In this document: piece by piece, positions 1 through 11,960 of the stretch | Numbering within the stretch: position 1 is the first letter of the stretch | Layout: every line of letters begins with the position of its first letter | Assembly (NCBI GenBank): GCA_050084515.1 | Contig: CM114271.1 | Location: 9,176,001-9,240,000, forward strand | DNA: 64,000 nucleotides | Reading direction: 5' to 3' | DNA from: Blasia pusilla | Taxonomy: Eukaryota > Marchantiophyta > Marchantiopsida > Blasiales | The notes under the pieces: generated by a model | The model's database searches: none | Told to the model about the DNA's origin: nothing | What the model saw: only the letters and a program-made list of their open reading frames with translations | Translations under genes and position numbers: made by a program

Positions 1-823
1 AATATCCACCTTGGCCTTGTCGACCTCAATTCCTTGAGCCGACACTCTGTGTCCCAACAGAATTCCTTGTTTCATAGCAATATACGATTTGTCCGGATGA
101 AGGGACAACTGCACTTCGCGACAACGCGCGAGTGTTAACTCTAAATTTTTGAGATGTTCGGCCTCTGTGTTGAAGATACAAAAATCGTCCAAAAAGATTT
201 CCACAAACTTCCTCAGATACTCCTGGAAGATGGAGATCATCCTCCGTTGGAAAGTAGCTGGGGCATTGCATAACCCAAAAGGCATTACGCGATATGCGAA
301 AGTTCCCCAGTCCGTGGTGAACGTGGTGAGGGGACGATCCTTTTCTCGTATGGATACCTGGTTATAACCCGAGTATCCGTCCAAGAAAGTATAACGCTCG
401 TGCCCGGCAACTTTATCCAAAATACTGTAAGTGAAAGGTAGAGGATGGTGGTCTTTTAAGGTGGCAGCATTTAATTTCCGATAATCCTGGCACACTCGGA
501 TTTTCCCCGTTTTTTTTTTAGGTACAATTACGATGGGCGATACCCACTCGCTGCTTAACACAGGATAAATTATTCCTGCCTCAAGACGCTGGTCAATCTC
601 GTCCTTGACTAACAATGAGTACTTTGGATTTAGTCGATACTGTCGCATTCGCACCAGGACCGCCCCTTCTTTAAGATCAATTCGGTATTCACCATACCGT
701 GCGGGAATGCCTGTCATTTCATCCATGGAGTATGCAAAGACATCCAAATACTCAAACAGTAGTCTTTTATACTTCATAAGTGTGGTGGGAGACAAATCCG
801 CCGAAAGGCGTAGAGACTTTTGA
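1..823 (-). pseudogene. Ty3/gypsy A1 reverse transcriptase (partial, runs off left edge)
   Basis: The minus strand reads as the N-terminal and middle part of a Ty3/gypsy reverse transcriptase, closely matching the copy at 57949-59070. It begins near the MDVFAYSMD segment (about 748-723) and keeps the CQDYRKLN, FLDGYSGYNQ, MPFGLCNAPATFQR and FLDDFCIF blocks. FLDD replaces the more usual YxDD but keeps both catalytic aspartates. I see no stop in this frame from about 820 down to base 1, so the fragment may be cut only by the window. RNase H and integrase would lie further left. It sits downstream of the A1 protease on the same strand. Confidence 0.85.
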
Positions 824-837
824 TCTGCAATAACGAC

Positions 838-2220
838 CTAGACGTAGTCCTGCTCGTGAACCATGTTCTCTGTAAACTGGAAGGTACTATGACCTAGCTT
901 CTCTTCCTCTAGGGTCGACTTCGGCTTGGAGGGTACCGACTCCTCGTCTATTTCGTAACATTCTAAATAATACACGTGGGACGAGGACTTTGTAGCGGTT
1001 GTGTGGTCTTGATCTGACGTATAGCCGTTGTCAGTCGGTGGCGTCGCTCCTTGGGGTGGTTTTGATTTCCACGACAGCTTGATGAGCCGCTTCGAGACCT
1101 GATTTGGCGCTTGGAATGTGAAACGTCGCCTTTTCCAATCCGTAGTCACCCTCGCACCATACAGCCAGGGTCTTCCGATGAGCAAAGGATAGCCCGTGGT
1201 GGTCAGGGGCTACAAGACTAAGTAGTCCAACAGAAACAACACCCCCCCGAGCATGGTTGGAATTTGAGTGAGCTGTCCTAGGGGTCTCTTCCTAGATTGA
1301 TCCGCAAACCGCAGATACTTGTCTGTGGGCTCGTACACTATATACCCTAGTGCCCGAGCTGTTTGCTCCGTCATAATGTTAATTCCGCTCCTAGAATCAA
1401 TGGGGACCTTCTTAATGGTATGGCCCTCAATTTCCACCTCCACCTCTTGGGCTCCCAAGTCTTCTACTTCGATCCGGAACAGATCCACCATTGGCAGATG
1501 CTTTGCCGACTTCCTGGGTTTTTTCCGGCTTATTTTCCACTGCTGCAAAATTTTTCCGTACACAGGGTTATCCATTAGTAATTGTAGCAGGGTTATGTTG
1601 GCCGAGGTTGACGCCAAGTCCCTCAGTAAGTCGTAAGCTTCTAGGACCAGCGGTGATATCGCAATGGCTTGGACTGTCGGACTTGGTTTGGTCTTTGTCT
1701 TCTTTGGGTTCTGTTTCCCCTCTGGTTCCTGGTCCTCACGCACTTGAGCACGAACCTGGTCCTCTACATCTTGATGAAAGTACCTCGGATGACTTCGATC
1801 AAAGGCCAGGTCCACATCGCCTTTGAGGATGGCCTTCCCGGCACAGAAGGTGTTCACAGCTTTGGTCTTGGGCTCCCTAGCTTCACGCGAAGACGAAGTA
1901 CCCTTCCTTGCCCTTGGGATCCCCGCGGTCTGACTCTTCGACCTCGTGGTGACAGCCAGAACGGTTTCTTGGAACTCTTTGGGCCAGTCCGATGATTCCT
2001 CGTTGGCCCCTTCGGTCGAGTCTTCCTCACTGATAGTGACTCGCTTTGGTCTCGGGGACACTTCTTCTTCCACTCGGACAAGTTGTACATTTACGTCATT
2101 TTTAGGCTCTGGTTGAGCCGCTGGAGTGTTTACATATCTGACCAACAAACGCGGGACTTTGGGCTCCGGGTATTCCACGGCAGTGTACCCGCAACTACTA
2201 CACCAAATGTTGGGCCTCAT
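838..2220 (-). pseudogene. Ty3/gypsy A1 gag C-terminus and aspartic protease
   Basis: One reading frame on the minus strand runs from 2220 to 838, interrupted by a TAG at 1210-1212 where the sister copy near 59530 has CAG (glutamine). The N-terminal end keeps only a hybrid zinc knuckle, because DNA between the first and third CCHC knuckles of the sister copy is missing. A long charged linker follows, then a retropepsin-like segment with I-D-S-R-S-G in place of D-S-G-x-G, so the active-site glycine is changed. The tail after the stop is the protease-RT linker. The copy is probably inactive. Confidence 0.8.
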
Positions 2221-3375
2221 CAGCCTGGGTCGTCTTCTGGGCCGCCAGATGTACCTTCAACTCAGCCATTTGTTTACTGAGCTCTTCCATGGCCGACTTG
2301 CTGGCCTTCCTTGCCGTCCCTCTCACGCGACTTTCCGACCGCTGGGGACGATGCTTGGTGATTGGTCGGGTTTTGTTCTGGTGCTTGGGGGAGTGATGAT
2401 GCATGCTTTTCCCTTTCCTTTTAGCTTTCAACTCCTGCTCCGAGTCCGAGGACTCGACGTATCCTCCGTAGAGGATTCCGTGTCGGTGGAGGACACTTCG
2501 TCTTCAGAAAAAGCACTAGTCTGCGACGCCCCTCGCCGTTGGTGACGCCGTCTTCGTGTTCTGCGGGACTTCTCTGAGGCTTCGTACGCCTCAGCGGAGG
2601 CTATGACTGCCTCCAAGGAATCAAGTTGGCCTCGCCGGCAGTACCGATCCATTTCTTTGGACAAGCCGGACACGAACCAATCTACCAATTGGGAGGTAGT
2701 CGTGTGCTCCAGCTTATTCACCAGGGTCTCCCCTTCTTTTTCCGTTTCAGGTCGCGAAGCTTCGTAAGAAGCCTGTCCTCGAACTCCAGGTCGCGCAACT
2801 CATGTAGGAAGGATTCCAAGACCATTTTCCAGGTTTCCGTGACGTCCGCTCCGAGACCTTCGTACCACTGGCTTGCTCGCTTCTTGAGCATGCCAGGAAA
2901 GACTCGTAACAAATCCTCCTCTACACCTTCCCCATTGGCTTTCGCGACATGGGTGAATTCAAGCACAAAGTTATCCACATCGTCTCGCCGTCCCCAGCAA
3001 AGGTGGGGTACCTTAGCAGAGTTTTTCTAGTATTGGCCATGGGAACCGCTCTCCTGCTGGCTTCCGGGCTTGATGCTCGAGAGGGAGGAGGTAACGGTTC
3101 GGCCCGAGGTGATCTGATCGGCTCCTCGCTCCCTGACTTCCCAAAGGGGTCCTAGGATGACTCTTCGTCCGACTACGAACTGGCAGGGGACGTAGTGGAG
3201 ACTTTGTCCTTGTCTTTCTTCTTGCTCCTCGGCTTCGGACGAGGACGAAGACCGGGAGACGACCCAGGCGGTCTCCAAGCCGGTTGCTCTTCCTGCTGCT
3301 TAGTGCGCCGATCGGATCGCTGCTCTCTCGAAGAGGGCCGAGAGCCTTCCATAAGTCTCTTGTGGGATTTGGCAA
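2198..3375 (-). pseudogene. Ty3/gypsy A1 gag N-terminal part
   Basis: Overlapping minus-strand frames (3375-3013, 2978-2718, 2721-2428, 2431-2198) correspond piece by piece to the gag of A2 at 52068-53198. They contain the retrotransposon gag core (VLEFTHVAKANGEG, SQWYEGLGA, RDLEFEDRLLTKLRDLK, LVDWFVSGLSKEMDRYCRRG), followed by a Ser/Glu/Lys/Arg-rich region. The frame changes several times, so it is a decayed gag. At 2240-2255 it reads straight through the site where element B is inserted in A2, giving the empty-site sequence. Confidence 0.8.
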
Positions 3376-3790
3376 CTTGCGTTCACCCCCACGGTTGCGA
3401 CAGGGTAAGGGTCCATGGAGGGAGGTTAACTACTTCTTCTTTCTACACCTACAAGAGTGTGCCTGGTGCTCCTAAGCTTCATGCCAGGTTTTCCTCCCAT
3501 AAACAGAAGTACCGGGTTTTCACCAAGTACAACTATCGTTCATGGGCGAAGCACCGTTTGGCGACTGGTTCTTTGACAATTCTAATTAGTTGGTCTATTT
3601 TCTCTAGCACCAATGCAGCAAATCTATTGTTGTCTTCAAGCATCCATTGTCTTAAGGGGATTGCTAGAGCTAGCAGATGGTCTTCAGTAAGAACTAGATT
3701 TTTGGGTCTTCCAGGGGCAAAGCTTCTTTCCCCGCCTCGGGGGTCTCACTTCCACGGAAGAGACCCATCACGTACGACAAAGTATAGGGT
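3376..3790 (-). other. A1 5' leader upstream of gag
   Basis: This stretch matches in reverse the DNA just upstream of gag in A2 (about 51640-52045), including CAATGTATG/CATCCATTGTC-type segments and the GGAGGTTAACTACT stretch. Similarity fades near 3780. No long terminal repeat or primer-binding site could be fixed here. Confidence 0.55.
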
Positions 3791-3958
3791 TTTTTAATTC
3801 GAATTTGCGGAAGACTTATAAAGTTTTGTGGAAGAACTTAAGGGTATTTTTAATATATCGAAACGCTTATAATAAAAATAGAGCATGAGTAATTCTTCGT
3901 TTGTACATGGAAGCTATTCAAGAAAGTAAGGGGCAGATAAAAAAATAGGAGACAAAAT
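3791..3958. other. AT-rich DNA, nothing recognised
   Basis: AT-rich sequence between the A1 leader and the tandem repeat. I see no coding potential or repeat structure. Confidence 0.5.
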
Positions 3959-5000
3959 TTAGGATTTACGATTTTTTTTCCATGTGTGGGTGTTCATTTG
4001 AAGTTTTGGTTTTTTCCATGTGTTCGTGGGTTTGGAGTGCCTCTTTGGGAAAAGTTTCATGATTTTTGGAACCATGGTTGAGGGGGAGGGGAGAAAAACA
4101 GATATCAAGAAGGAAGAGGAGGGCTTTGAGTAGGAATGTTCCAAGTCTTTATTTCATTTTCATGTTCATATTGAGGTACGTTTTTTTGCAACCATTGGAT
4201 GGCGTTGAAGACCGTTTTTAGGGTTTAAAAATTTTATTTTCATGTGTGGGTATTTATTTGAAGTTTTGATTTTTTCCCTATGTTCCTAGGCTTGGATTTC
4301 CTCTTTGAGAAAAGTTTCATGATTTTTGGAACCCTGGTTGAGGGAGAGGGAAGTAAAAGAGGGGTCAAGAAGGAAGAGGAGGGCTTTGAGTAGGAATGTT
4401 CCAAGTCTTTGTTTCATTTTCATGTTCACATTGAGATCTTTTTTTCAACCATTGGATGGTGTTGACACTTGGCAAATACCTTGATATTACATCCCTTGCA
4501 ATCTTCAGTGGTTCAGATCTACGTTTTTGGCTTCCATGCTCAAAAACAAAATAGGATACCATTTTTAGGGTTAAAAAATTTTATTTTCATGTGTGGATGC
4601 TCATTTGAAGTTTTGATTTTTTCCGTGTGTTCCTGGGCTTGAAGTGCCTCTTTGGGATAATTTTCATGATTTTAGGAATCCTGGTTGAGGGGAAGGGGAG
4701 AAAACGAGGGGTCAAGAAGGAAGAGGAGGGCTACGAGTAGGAATGTTCAAAGTCTTTGTTTCATTTTCATGTTCATATTGAATTCTCTTTTGTTCCAACC
4801 ATTGGATTGTGTGGAAACATGGGAGATGCTTTTCAATTAAATTCCTTGCAAACTTCAACGGTTCAGATGTGCCATTATGGCTCCCATACTTAAACAAAAA
4901 GGGAGACAATTTTTAGGGTTTATGACTTTAATCTCCATGTATGGGCGGTCATTTGAAGTCTCTATGTTCCTAGGCTTGGATTGCTTCTTTGAGAAACTTT
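3959..5000. repeat. Tandem repeat, unit about 348 bp
   Basis: Units start at 3959, 4218, 4566 and 4914, each opening with TAGGRTTT followed by an AT-rich stretch and CATGTGTGGG. Full units are 348 bp (4218-4565 and 4566-4913), the first is shortened to 259 bp and the last is partial. Shared internal marks include TTTGAAGTTTTGATTTTTTC, GAGGAAGAGGAGGG-type purine runs and AACCATTGGAT. The small open frames inside recur from unit to unit and do not look like genes. Confidence 0.8.
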
Positions 5001-6600
5001 CTTGGTTTTTTTGGCTTGGATTGATTTTTTGGTTGGAAAAAATTGGATGATTTTTTAATCCCTAGCTTATGTGACACGTTGAATTTGATGTGGCAAGGTA
5101 TGTGGCTTTGGAACATTGGGATTTGTAGGTTTTTTTAGTTCAAAATTCCTGCTTTAAAATGTCAAGTACTCTGCTTTTTTTCTTCCCGACACATCCAAGC
5201 CGTAGATCAAACGGATCTATTGTCTCGTTCTAGTCGCATAGTGCGGCCGCGCTTTCGAGCCTCGTTCGAATCTAGTCTCTCATTCTAACGTGGGATGCGG
5301 CCACGCTTTGGAGCCTTGTTTGGAGCTCTCTTTGCTTAGTGTGGCTGAAATTTCTCACTCTCTTGTCCTTCAGTTTGGAGATGTGCTTTGCCTTGCGCTG
5401 TTGAAATCTCTCTCTCCAGTGTTCCGGTTGCCAATAGAGATTGAAGGTGCTCAAAGATTTTTTTTGCAAGGCAACGGTTTTGCATGAGCGCAGCTCCATA
5501 CTCTCACCTGGTAAGCTTCAACATTGCTCCCTGCATCAATCTTTTGGGGCCCGCTGATTTTGATTTGGAAATGTTGTTGGAGAGTGCTCAACTCACATTT
5601 ACGTTTCCAATGTTGTCTCAGTAGAGCTCTACGTAAGTGCCAATCACTCAAAGAAGGAGAAAAAACATTCTAGCAGAATCGTTGATGAGGAAGTAAAGCC
5701 AAGCTTTGAGATCTGCAACAAACTGTGATCAGGTGGGTGTGGATCGTATTCTTGCTCATCGGTTACACTCATGTCTCTATTTTGTTTTGATATGGTTGAT
5801 TGAGGAGACATTTCTCCGTCGCTTGTGCCATCGTCGCTCAGGACAGATTCAATGCGTCAAGTCGAATAGATCTAGGTTGGTTCAATCCAATCTAGTCCAA
5901 CACACCTTTGATGCAGATATCTTTTCCACATCTTATCCTCGACAAGAGAAGATAATTCGTCTCCTGCCGCATTCGAGAGGTGGTCTCTTCTAATCCGTTG
6001 GACGTAATCTTAGTCCACTACAACAATTCTTAGTCCACTACTGCCGATAGTAAGACGGTTGGATCATCAACCAGAAGTTTGGAACGGGTAGCTGCCCTGC
6101 TTTCCCTCGAAAGAACCCTCCCGAGAGAAATGGCCGCACAATCTGAAAGTATCTCTCCACTAGAAGCAATTTCTCCCAACAATGTGCAGTTGATTGTCGG
6201 CCACTCATGGAGAATAGGAACTGGTTCCTCTAGTAGCTGAGGTGGAAAAAATTGAGATCTCCTGCACCAGACTTTTTGCGTACGCTCCGCCTTTTGCACC
6301 ACCACCTTTACATGCCCGAAGATGTACTACCATTTTTCTGGCCGGGTCTTCTCCGTGGGGTTCACGGGGTTGTTTTTTGTTGTCACTACAACTTTCACCT
6401 TGTCGGTGTTGGCATTGAAAGTTTGCACAGCTTAGAGGATCGGTTCTCTTCAATCGGTAGGTTCTTTGTGGCTTTAGACTGCAGTACTTAGGATTGGAAA
6501 CATGAAGAAAACGAGAGGAGTGACTTCTCAGTTCTGGGTCTTGTGGCACTGCATTGCTAACTTTGTGAATATGACGCCACTTGTTTATTTTAACTTTAAG
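5001..6600. other. Unassigned region without recognisable genes
   Basis: Mixed-composition DNA with several short frames under 150 residues on both strands (for example 5290-5487 + and 6205-6636 -). None shows a known domain, and no retroelement motif or M-element sequence is visible. It could hold exons or UTR of an unrecognised host gene. Confidence 0.4.
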
Positions 6601-6614
6601 AGCACTCCACGTTA

Positions 6615-7133
6615 TTGCAGAGTTTGCGATTGCCATGGAAGCAGGATGATGACATTAATCCACTGTTGTCCTCTGATGTACCACCTATGCTCACCAACTC
6701 TGGAACACGACATGCATCAAGCTTACCAAGTCATCTGTCCAGACAGGAACCAGATTTGATTGATCTGAATGACAGTTTGTCAACACATCGTGCTGGCTAC
6801 TAACCTGATATAGGACGTTCTGCCTTTAGTGCAGAAGATGATTCAACAAGTTTGCAAAGTCCTCTTCTTTACACGCAAAGTGCTCCTGCCCCACTGGATT
6901 ACACAAACAGTGATTTTCATGCAGCAATGAGTGCCATCAGAGATGAGCATGCACCAAATTTACCTCAACTTTGCCTTCCAGAAGAGAGTAGCTCAGACGT
7001 TGTGATGCGCTTACCACCACTCAATCTTCCAGCTGTAAATAACTCGGAAAGTGAAATTCGTTCACTAGATGCCCCACTGCTTGCTCTTCCTGCTCAAGAT
7101 CCTGATACCCGGGTGACAAGTCAGAATGGATGA
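6615..7133 (+). pseudogene. Unrecognised open frame with one internal stop
   Basis: Two plus-strand pieces, 6615-6803 and 6852-7133, lie in the same frame and are separated by a single TAA at about 6801. The predicted peptide is rich in Ser, Pro, Leu and Asp/Glu, with a segment reading SDVVMRLPPLNLP. I recognise no domain. The last ~110 bases overlap the tail of the minus-strand C integrase, so that part may be a shadow. It could be an exon of a host gene into which element C inserted, or chance. Confidence 0.3.
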
Positions 7134-8082
7134 GATTTTTGTTCACAAGAGACCATGACCAATGCAGAGCATCACAATGGATAGTAACCCAATAATCATG
7201 TAAGATTATAAACTTGTACTTGGCAGACAGCTTCGTAGACAACTCTTTCGGAAGAGTGAGATTCTTCACACTCAACCACACTTGTTCTCCAACTTGGAAT
7301 CGTACTTGGCGCCGACTCTTGTTAGCATGCTTCACGTACCTCATTTGAGCCTTTGCAAGACTTCGCCTCGCGCTCACTTCTTGTTCTCGCATCTCTACCA
7401 ACAAACTTTCTACCGTCACTTGTCGTGTTCATGCCAATGTAGTACCCTTCGTAAGGGCTAGATCAAGAGGCCCTTCTGGCTCTCGTCCATTTTCCAGGAG
7501 AAACGGAGATTCTCCTGTTGTAGAATGCTTGGTCGAGTTGTAGCAATATTCCGCCATGCTCAGCCACTTGACCCAATCGCATTGATCAGCACTGACATAA
7601 TTCCTCAAGTACTGATTCACGATAGAGTTTACCTTTCGATCTGTCCATCCGTCGTGGGTGGAAAGCGTCTTGAAACTCGGCTTGGTCTTAAACCTTCTGA
7701 ACAAGTGCTTCTAGAAAGCACTAGTAAACTTTGGATCCCGATCTGAAACAATGCTCCTCGGCAAACCATGAGCACGCCACCAACTATCGAGGAATAGTTG
7801 CGCCGTCGTATACGCCGTTGCGGAATCCACCGTCGGCACGAATCTCGCCAACTTGCTAAACCGATCAACAATCACAAGTATAGCGTTGTATCCCCCAGAT
7901 TCGGAAGACTCGTGATGAAATCCATACTCACACTTTGCAAGGGTCCTTCGGGATCGGCAAGGGATGCAAGAAGCCCTGTTTCTTATCATAAGAGACTCTA
8001 TTCGCTGGTGTGTCACACAGGTCTTCACATCTTGAGCAACATCCTCCTTCATGTTGGGCCAAAAGAACCGCAAACGGAACAT
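7021..8082 (-). pseudogene. Ty3/gypsy C integrase
   Basis: Three minus-strand segments in one frame (8082-7711, 7704-7429, 7419-7021) form a retroviral-type integrase. Visible parts are the end of the zinc-binding region, the core (GGYNAILVIVDRFSKLARF, then HGLPRSIVSDRDPKFTSAF with the second catalytic Asp), NQYLRNYVSADQCDWVKWL, and a C-terminal QVRFQVGEQVWLSVKNL segment. The first core Asp seems lost. In-frame stops lie at 7711-7713 (TAG where relatives have TGG, Trp) and near 7429. It is clearly not functional. Confidence 0.85.
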
Positions 8083-9464
8083 CTAGCGAGATTTCTCTCC
8101 TTTATGTCTTGCCAAGGGCCCGTCGTGACATTCCGCTAACACCTTGGTTCGTGATTTCGCCTTGCCCTACATAGATCCCTCTGTTTGAACCTTAGTAAAC
8201 CGTGCCTCAAACTTATGTTGGCCACCTTCTCACCCCGCTTCAACTTCCTCAGGTATTCCCCGCTTGAGCATCCTTCATATATCCTTCACTTAATCCTTCT
8301 CTCCAGATCTGTTTCCTTAGGGAACATTGCTCTCAAGACCAAGTGTCGCCGATGGCATGTGTTCCTCTTGCGACTTAACGATCCGGAATCACATTATCTT
8401 TACCGGCTTATGGATCAACTCTACATCCATCAGCGCCAAGGTATCATGCCACCGCAATTGTTTCGGTGTCACTCGATCTTGGGTCTCAAAATACTTGAGT
8501 GATATATTATCGGTGAATACTCGAGTCCTGTGGAGCCCTAGATAATGCCGCCACTTCCTCAAGCAATGTACCACCGCGAACAACTCTTTTCGTGAGTAGG
8601 CCATCTCCTTTCAGTATCGCTAAGCTTCTTGCTCTCATATGCCACCGGTCTCCCTTCTTGCACCAACATTCCTGCAACCGCGAAATCACTAGCATCGGTA
8701 TGCACTTTGAACGGTTTGTCAAACTCCGGCAGCCTTTAACACTTTGGTTCCTGCGATAGAATCTGCTTCACTCGGTTGAATGCCTCATTAACTTCCGGGT
8801 CCAAGTCGTGTTGGCAAACTTTGCCGCCCAATCCGTGAGAGGTCTCACAATTCCCGAAAAGTTTTTACATAAGTACGGTAAAATTGCACCGCACCTATGA
8901 ACCTCCTCATCCCTTTACAAACGGTGGATGGGGTTCCCACTGAAATCGCTTTTACCTTTTCCATGTCCGGGTCGACGCCATCTCAGATCGACCATGTGAC
9001 CCAAGAATTTGATCTTACTCAAACCAAATTCGCTCTTCTCTACATTCGCATCTGGTGATTTGCCCTTAGCTTAGACAAGACCGCTCTCACATGTCGAACG
9101 TGCTCCTCTAGTGACTTGAATAGATAAGTATATCATCGATATAGATGATAACATACTCATCCATTTCCTTGTGAAAAATGGAGTTCATCAATGTGGTGAA
9201 CGCGTCGGAGGCGCGTTACATAGACCAAAAGGCATCACTACAAACTCAAAGGAACCAGTATCGCGTCTTGCACGATCTTCTCCACATCCGCCTCGGCAAT
9301 CCGAATCAGTAATATCCCGACTTCAAGTCAATCCTACTGAAATATCTACTTTGCCAGCCTATCAAAGAGATCATCTATCCTTGAAGAGGATAATTTTTCC
9401 GAATCACTTTGTTCAAAGGTGCACGGTAATCAACACACTGACCTCATCTTTCCATCCTTCTTCT
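8083..9464 (-). pseudogene. Ty3/gypsy C RNase H and reverse transcriptase, heavily decayed
   Basis: An RNase H segment is clear at 8604-8389 on the minus strand (YSRKELFAVVHCLRKWRHYLGL, then FTDNISLKYFETQ). Further upstream (about 8640-9460) reverse-transcriptase sequence is recognisable only in short patches spread over several frames, including a stretch at 9120-9240 matching the segment around the DD motif. There are too many indels to give a single frame. Confidence 0.65.
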
Positions 9465-9698
9465 TTACAAAGAGAACAGTGCTCCATAAGGTGACTTGCT
9501 AGTCCTAATGTAACCCTTTTCCAAGAGCTCACTTAACTTCTTTTTCAACTCAAGAAGTTCCTCCTGATTCAACCTATATGGTGCTTTTGAAGGCGGTTGG
9601 GAACCGGGTATGATCTCTATCTTATGATCTACGGCTCTATGTGGCGGCAATTCAGTCAGAAGCTCATTTGTCAAGACATCCCCAAACTCCTGGACCAC
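9465..9698 (-). pseudogene. Ty3/gypsy C RT N-terminal segment
   Basis: This short minus-strand frame gives the typical entry of a gypsy reverse transcriptase: an EFGDVLTNELLTELPPHR stretch, HKIEIIPGSQPPSKAPYR, then EELLELKKKLSELLEKGYIR and SPYGALF. The reading frame breaks where the RT palm should begin. It follows the C protease in the same frame. Confidence 0.8.
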
Positions 9699-9878
9699 TT
9701 CCTGGAGTGGTTATGGGATTCCCCTTGAGGCAGCGTCCTGATCTCTGCATATACTGCTTGTAGCCTCCTCCACTTGTCTCATCAAGCAGAGAAATCCATC
9801 CTCCAACTCAGTCATGCTCCTCCTTGTGATCGAGTTCACCAACTCCATCTTTGCTGGAACCTCACTGACCAACCGCAC

Positions 9879-10410
9879 CTATAACCGTTTGCCTTTTAGC
9901 AAGACGCTCAACCTCAATGGTCGGCATCTTAACTCCACCTCATACGCATCTAGGAATGTATTCCCCAAAACTCCTTCAATGCCGTCCATTTCGCATACAA
10001 TGAAATTCTCCTTCAACTCGAATACCCCGCATCCTACTGTCAAACCCAAGACCAAATCAGAAGTCCGATGAGACTTGCCTCCTGCAAATCCCACTCGAAT
10101 GGGCTCGTCCGCCTTAGAGGTAGACAGCCCCAGTTCCTTCACGATTCTCGGGCTAAGGAAGGAGTGCGAAGCACCTATATCCACGAGCAACAACACATCG
10201 CGATCAGCAATCTTGGATCTTAGGTACACCAAATTGTGCGTCCTCTTGGTGACTTGAAGGGACGTCTCCATATCGCCCCCCAACAGATGCTTAGCAGCAA
10301 ACGCAATCATACTCCCATTACTAACCTTCGGTTTCGAACACCCTTTCGACAGGTGACCCGGTTCGCCACAGTTGTAGCATACGACCCTAACATACCCTAA
10401 ATGCAGGTAC
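9879..10410 (-). pseudogene. Ty3/gypsy C zinc knuckle and aspartic protease
   Basis: The minus-strand frame starts at a CCHC knuckle (CYNCGEPGHLSKGC) at about 10385-10340 and continues into a retropepsin-like domain with LLVDIGASHSFLS. Isoleucine replaces the Thr/Ser of D-T/S-G. A downstream GVLGNTFLD element fits a protease flap and C-terminal region. The gag part before the knuckle is gone: at about 10405 the sequence changes abruptly to PMT DNA of the inverted duplication. Confidence 0.85.
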
Positions 10411-11490
10411 CTCGTCCAATGTAAGAATGCAGGTACGTGGGGAAAATTACCGGCAGCCTTGAAATTGTGGGCTTCACCGCCGGATGCAGAGACATTCTCC
10501 ATGTACGACATGGAGATGGGGCAGCACATGTCCGATTGGGAGGTGGAGAATTGTCCCATTTGGCTCGACTTCAACGACCTTGAAAACATCACCGATAAGG
10601 ATTTACGAGTGCTTCATGATGCAGTGGCCTCAGGACAAGACGACATCCCCAATTTCGTGCAGCCTGAAGACTTCTTCGGAGGAGATGCAGAAGAGCAGGC
10701 CCACAAGATAGCTGAGTTGGCTTCCAAGGTCCGCACAGCCAAAGACAAATCCACAACGGGTCTCAAAGGCAAGGCGAGGGGAGGAAAAAATTCCGAGGCC
10801 GAGTCTTCCCAAAGAGAGGCTGAAGATTCAAGGCCAGAGGCGGAATCGTTCGGGCGAGCGGGGAGAGAGGGTCGGACCAGGTCCTCGGCAAAAAAACCCC
10901 CACCAGAGTCTGAGGTCATAGAGACCCCGACAAGCCGTCCGCAGACTCGGGAGAAGCGGAAGCGAGAGGTGCCAGGGTTGTCCCAAGGAGAATACAGTCC
11001 ATCATCCTTGGGAAGACACAAACAAAAAACGACCGGACAAGCGTCCTCCTTGATTCACTCCTTTCTTTGGATGAGCCGAAGAGCTTCGGGATTCTCAGCG
11101 TCGACACCAGCCATCGAAAAATTGACAACGCTGGGACAGAAGCTCCAACGAAACGGGCACGCTTCCTGGACGGTGAATGGAGTGGTCGAAGAGGTTGCGG
11201 TGGATCTCTTGATCGCCGATCAGCCCTCGGGGTTGTGACTTTGGGGTGAGAATCCGTCGGACGAGATACTTGAGTGGAATGTGCCGCTCACTTATGACCA
11301 GATTGCACTTTTGTTCTCCTTTGCATACGCCTATCTGAGTGACAGGGGCTGCTTCTTGGTGTTGACTGGAGGGAGCGAGGACGAGCTCTTCAACCTCTAG
11401 TGCGTCAAGAGGTCGCTAAAGTGGAGGATGGCACAATCGTGGATCATAAAAAACGAGTACCCACTCCGATCCGCGACGAGTCAGATTCGG
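10405..11490 (+). pseudogene. PMT exon 3, left arm copy (5'-truncated)
   Basis: This is the C-terminal half of the long third PMT exon. It encodes an acidic stretch, a Lys/Glu/Ser/Arg-rich linker and the segment carrying the methyltransferase motif IV-like VDLLIAD. TGA at 11236-11238 replaces CGA of the sister copies, and TAG at 11398-11400 replaces CAG. The exon ends at 11490 before GTAAGG. The 5' side is cut at 10405, against gypsy C. Confidence 0.75.
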
Positions 11491-11960
11491 GTAAGGCTCA
11501 ATTTCTGTACAATAATTTAAATTATCTTATAATGATGTGTAGAATGAGAGTCAATCTAGGTTTTTTTTGTCCGTGAGCAACCCGTCGGAAGGCGACGGGT
11601 TGCTGGCTTAGAGCAGCCCATGCTTGGCTGAGAGCAACCCGTCAGTTTCCGACGGGTTGCAAACCCGCATGATGTACAGCAACCCGACGGGTTGCGGTTG
11701 CTGAGTTTTTCGGTTGATTTTGGTTTTGGATGCAACCCGTCGATAGCGACGGGTTGCTCTCAGGCGAGCATGGGCTGCTCTAGGCCAGCAACCCGTCGCC
11801 TTCCGACGGGTTGCATCCAAAAACCAAAATCAATTGGGAAAACCCAAAAGCAACTGCAACCCGTCGGACTCCGACTGGTTGATCCAAAGTCAGTTATTGA
11901 AAATGTTCTCAAGGCGACTTCTTTAGTTTCTGACATTGTTTCCAACGTGCTGATTTACAG
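11491..11960 (+). repeat. PMT intron 2 with palindromes (left arm)
   Basis: A 470-bp intron runs from the donor GTAAGG (11491) to the acceptor TTTACAG (11960); it lies in phase 0 between Arg and Met codons. It holds about eight copies of the 27-bp palindrome or half-copies between about 11577 and 11882, separated by repeated AGCAGCCCATGC / GAGCATGGGCTGCT pieces that pair with one another. Confidence 0.75.

Noticed and set aside
26-271. 81-residue minus-strand frame at the left edge
   Set aside because: A shadow of the reverse transcriptase in another frame; the true RT frame is open through this region.
1319-1995. Several plus-strand frames over 100 residues
   Set aside because: They are antisense shadows of the A1 gag-protease frame, and the same shadows recur opposite A2 (59641-60435).
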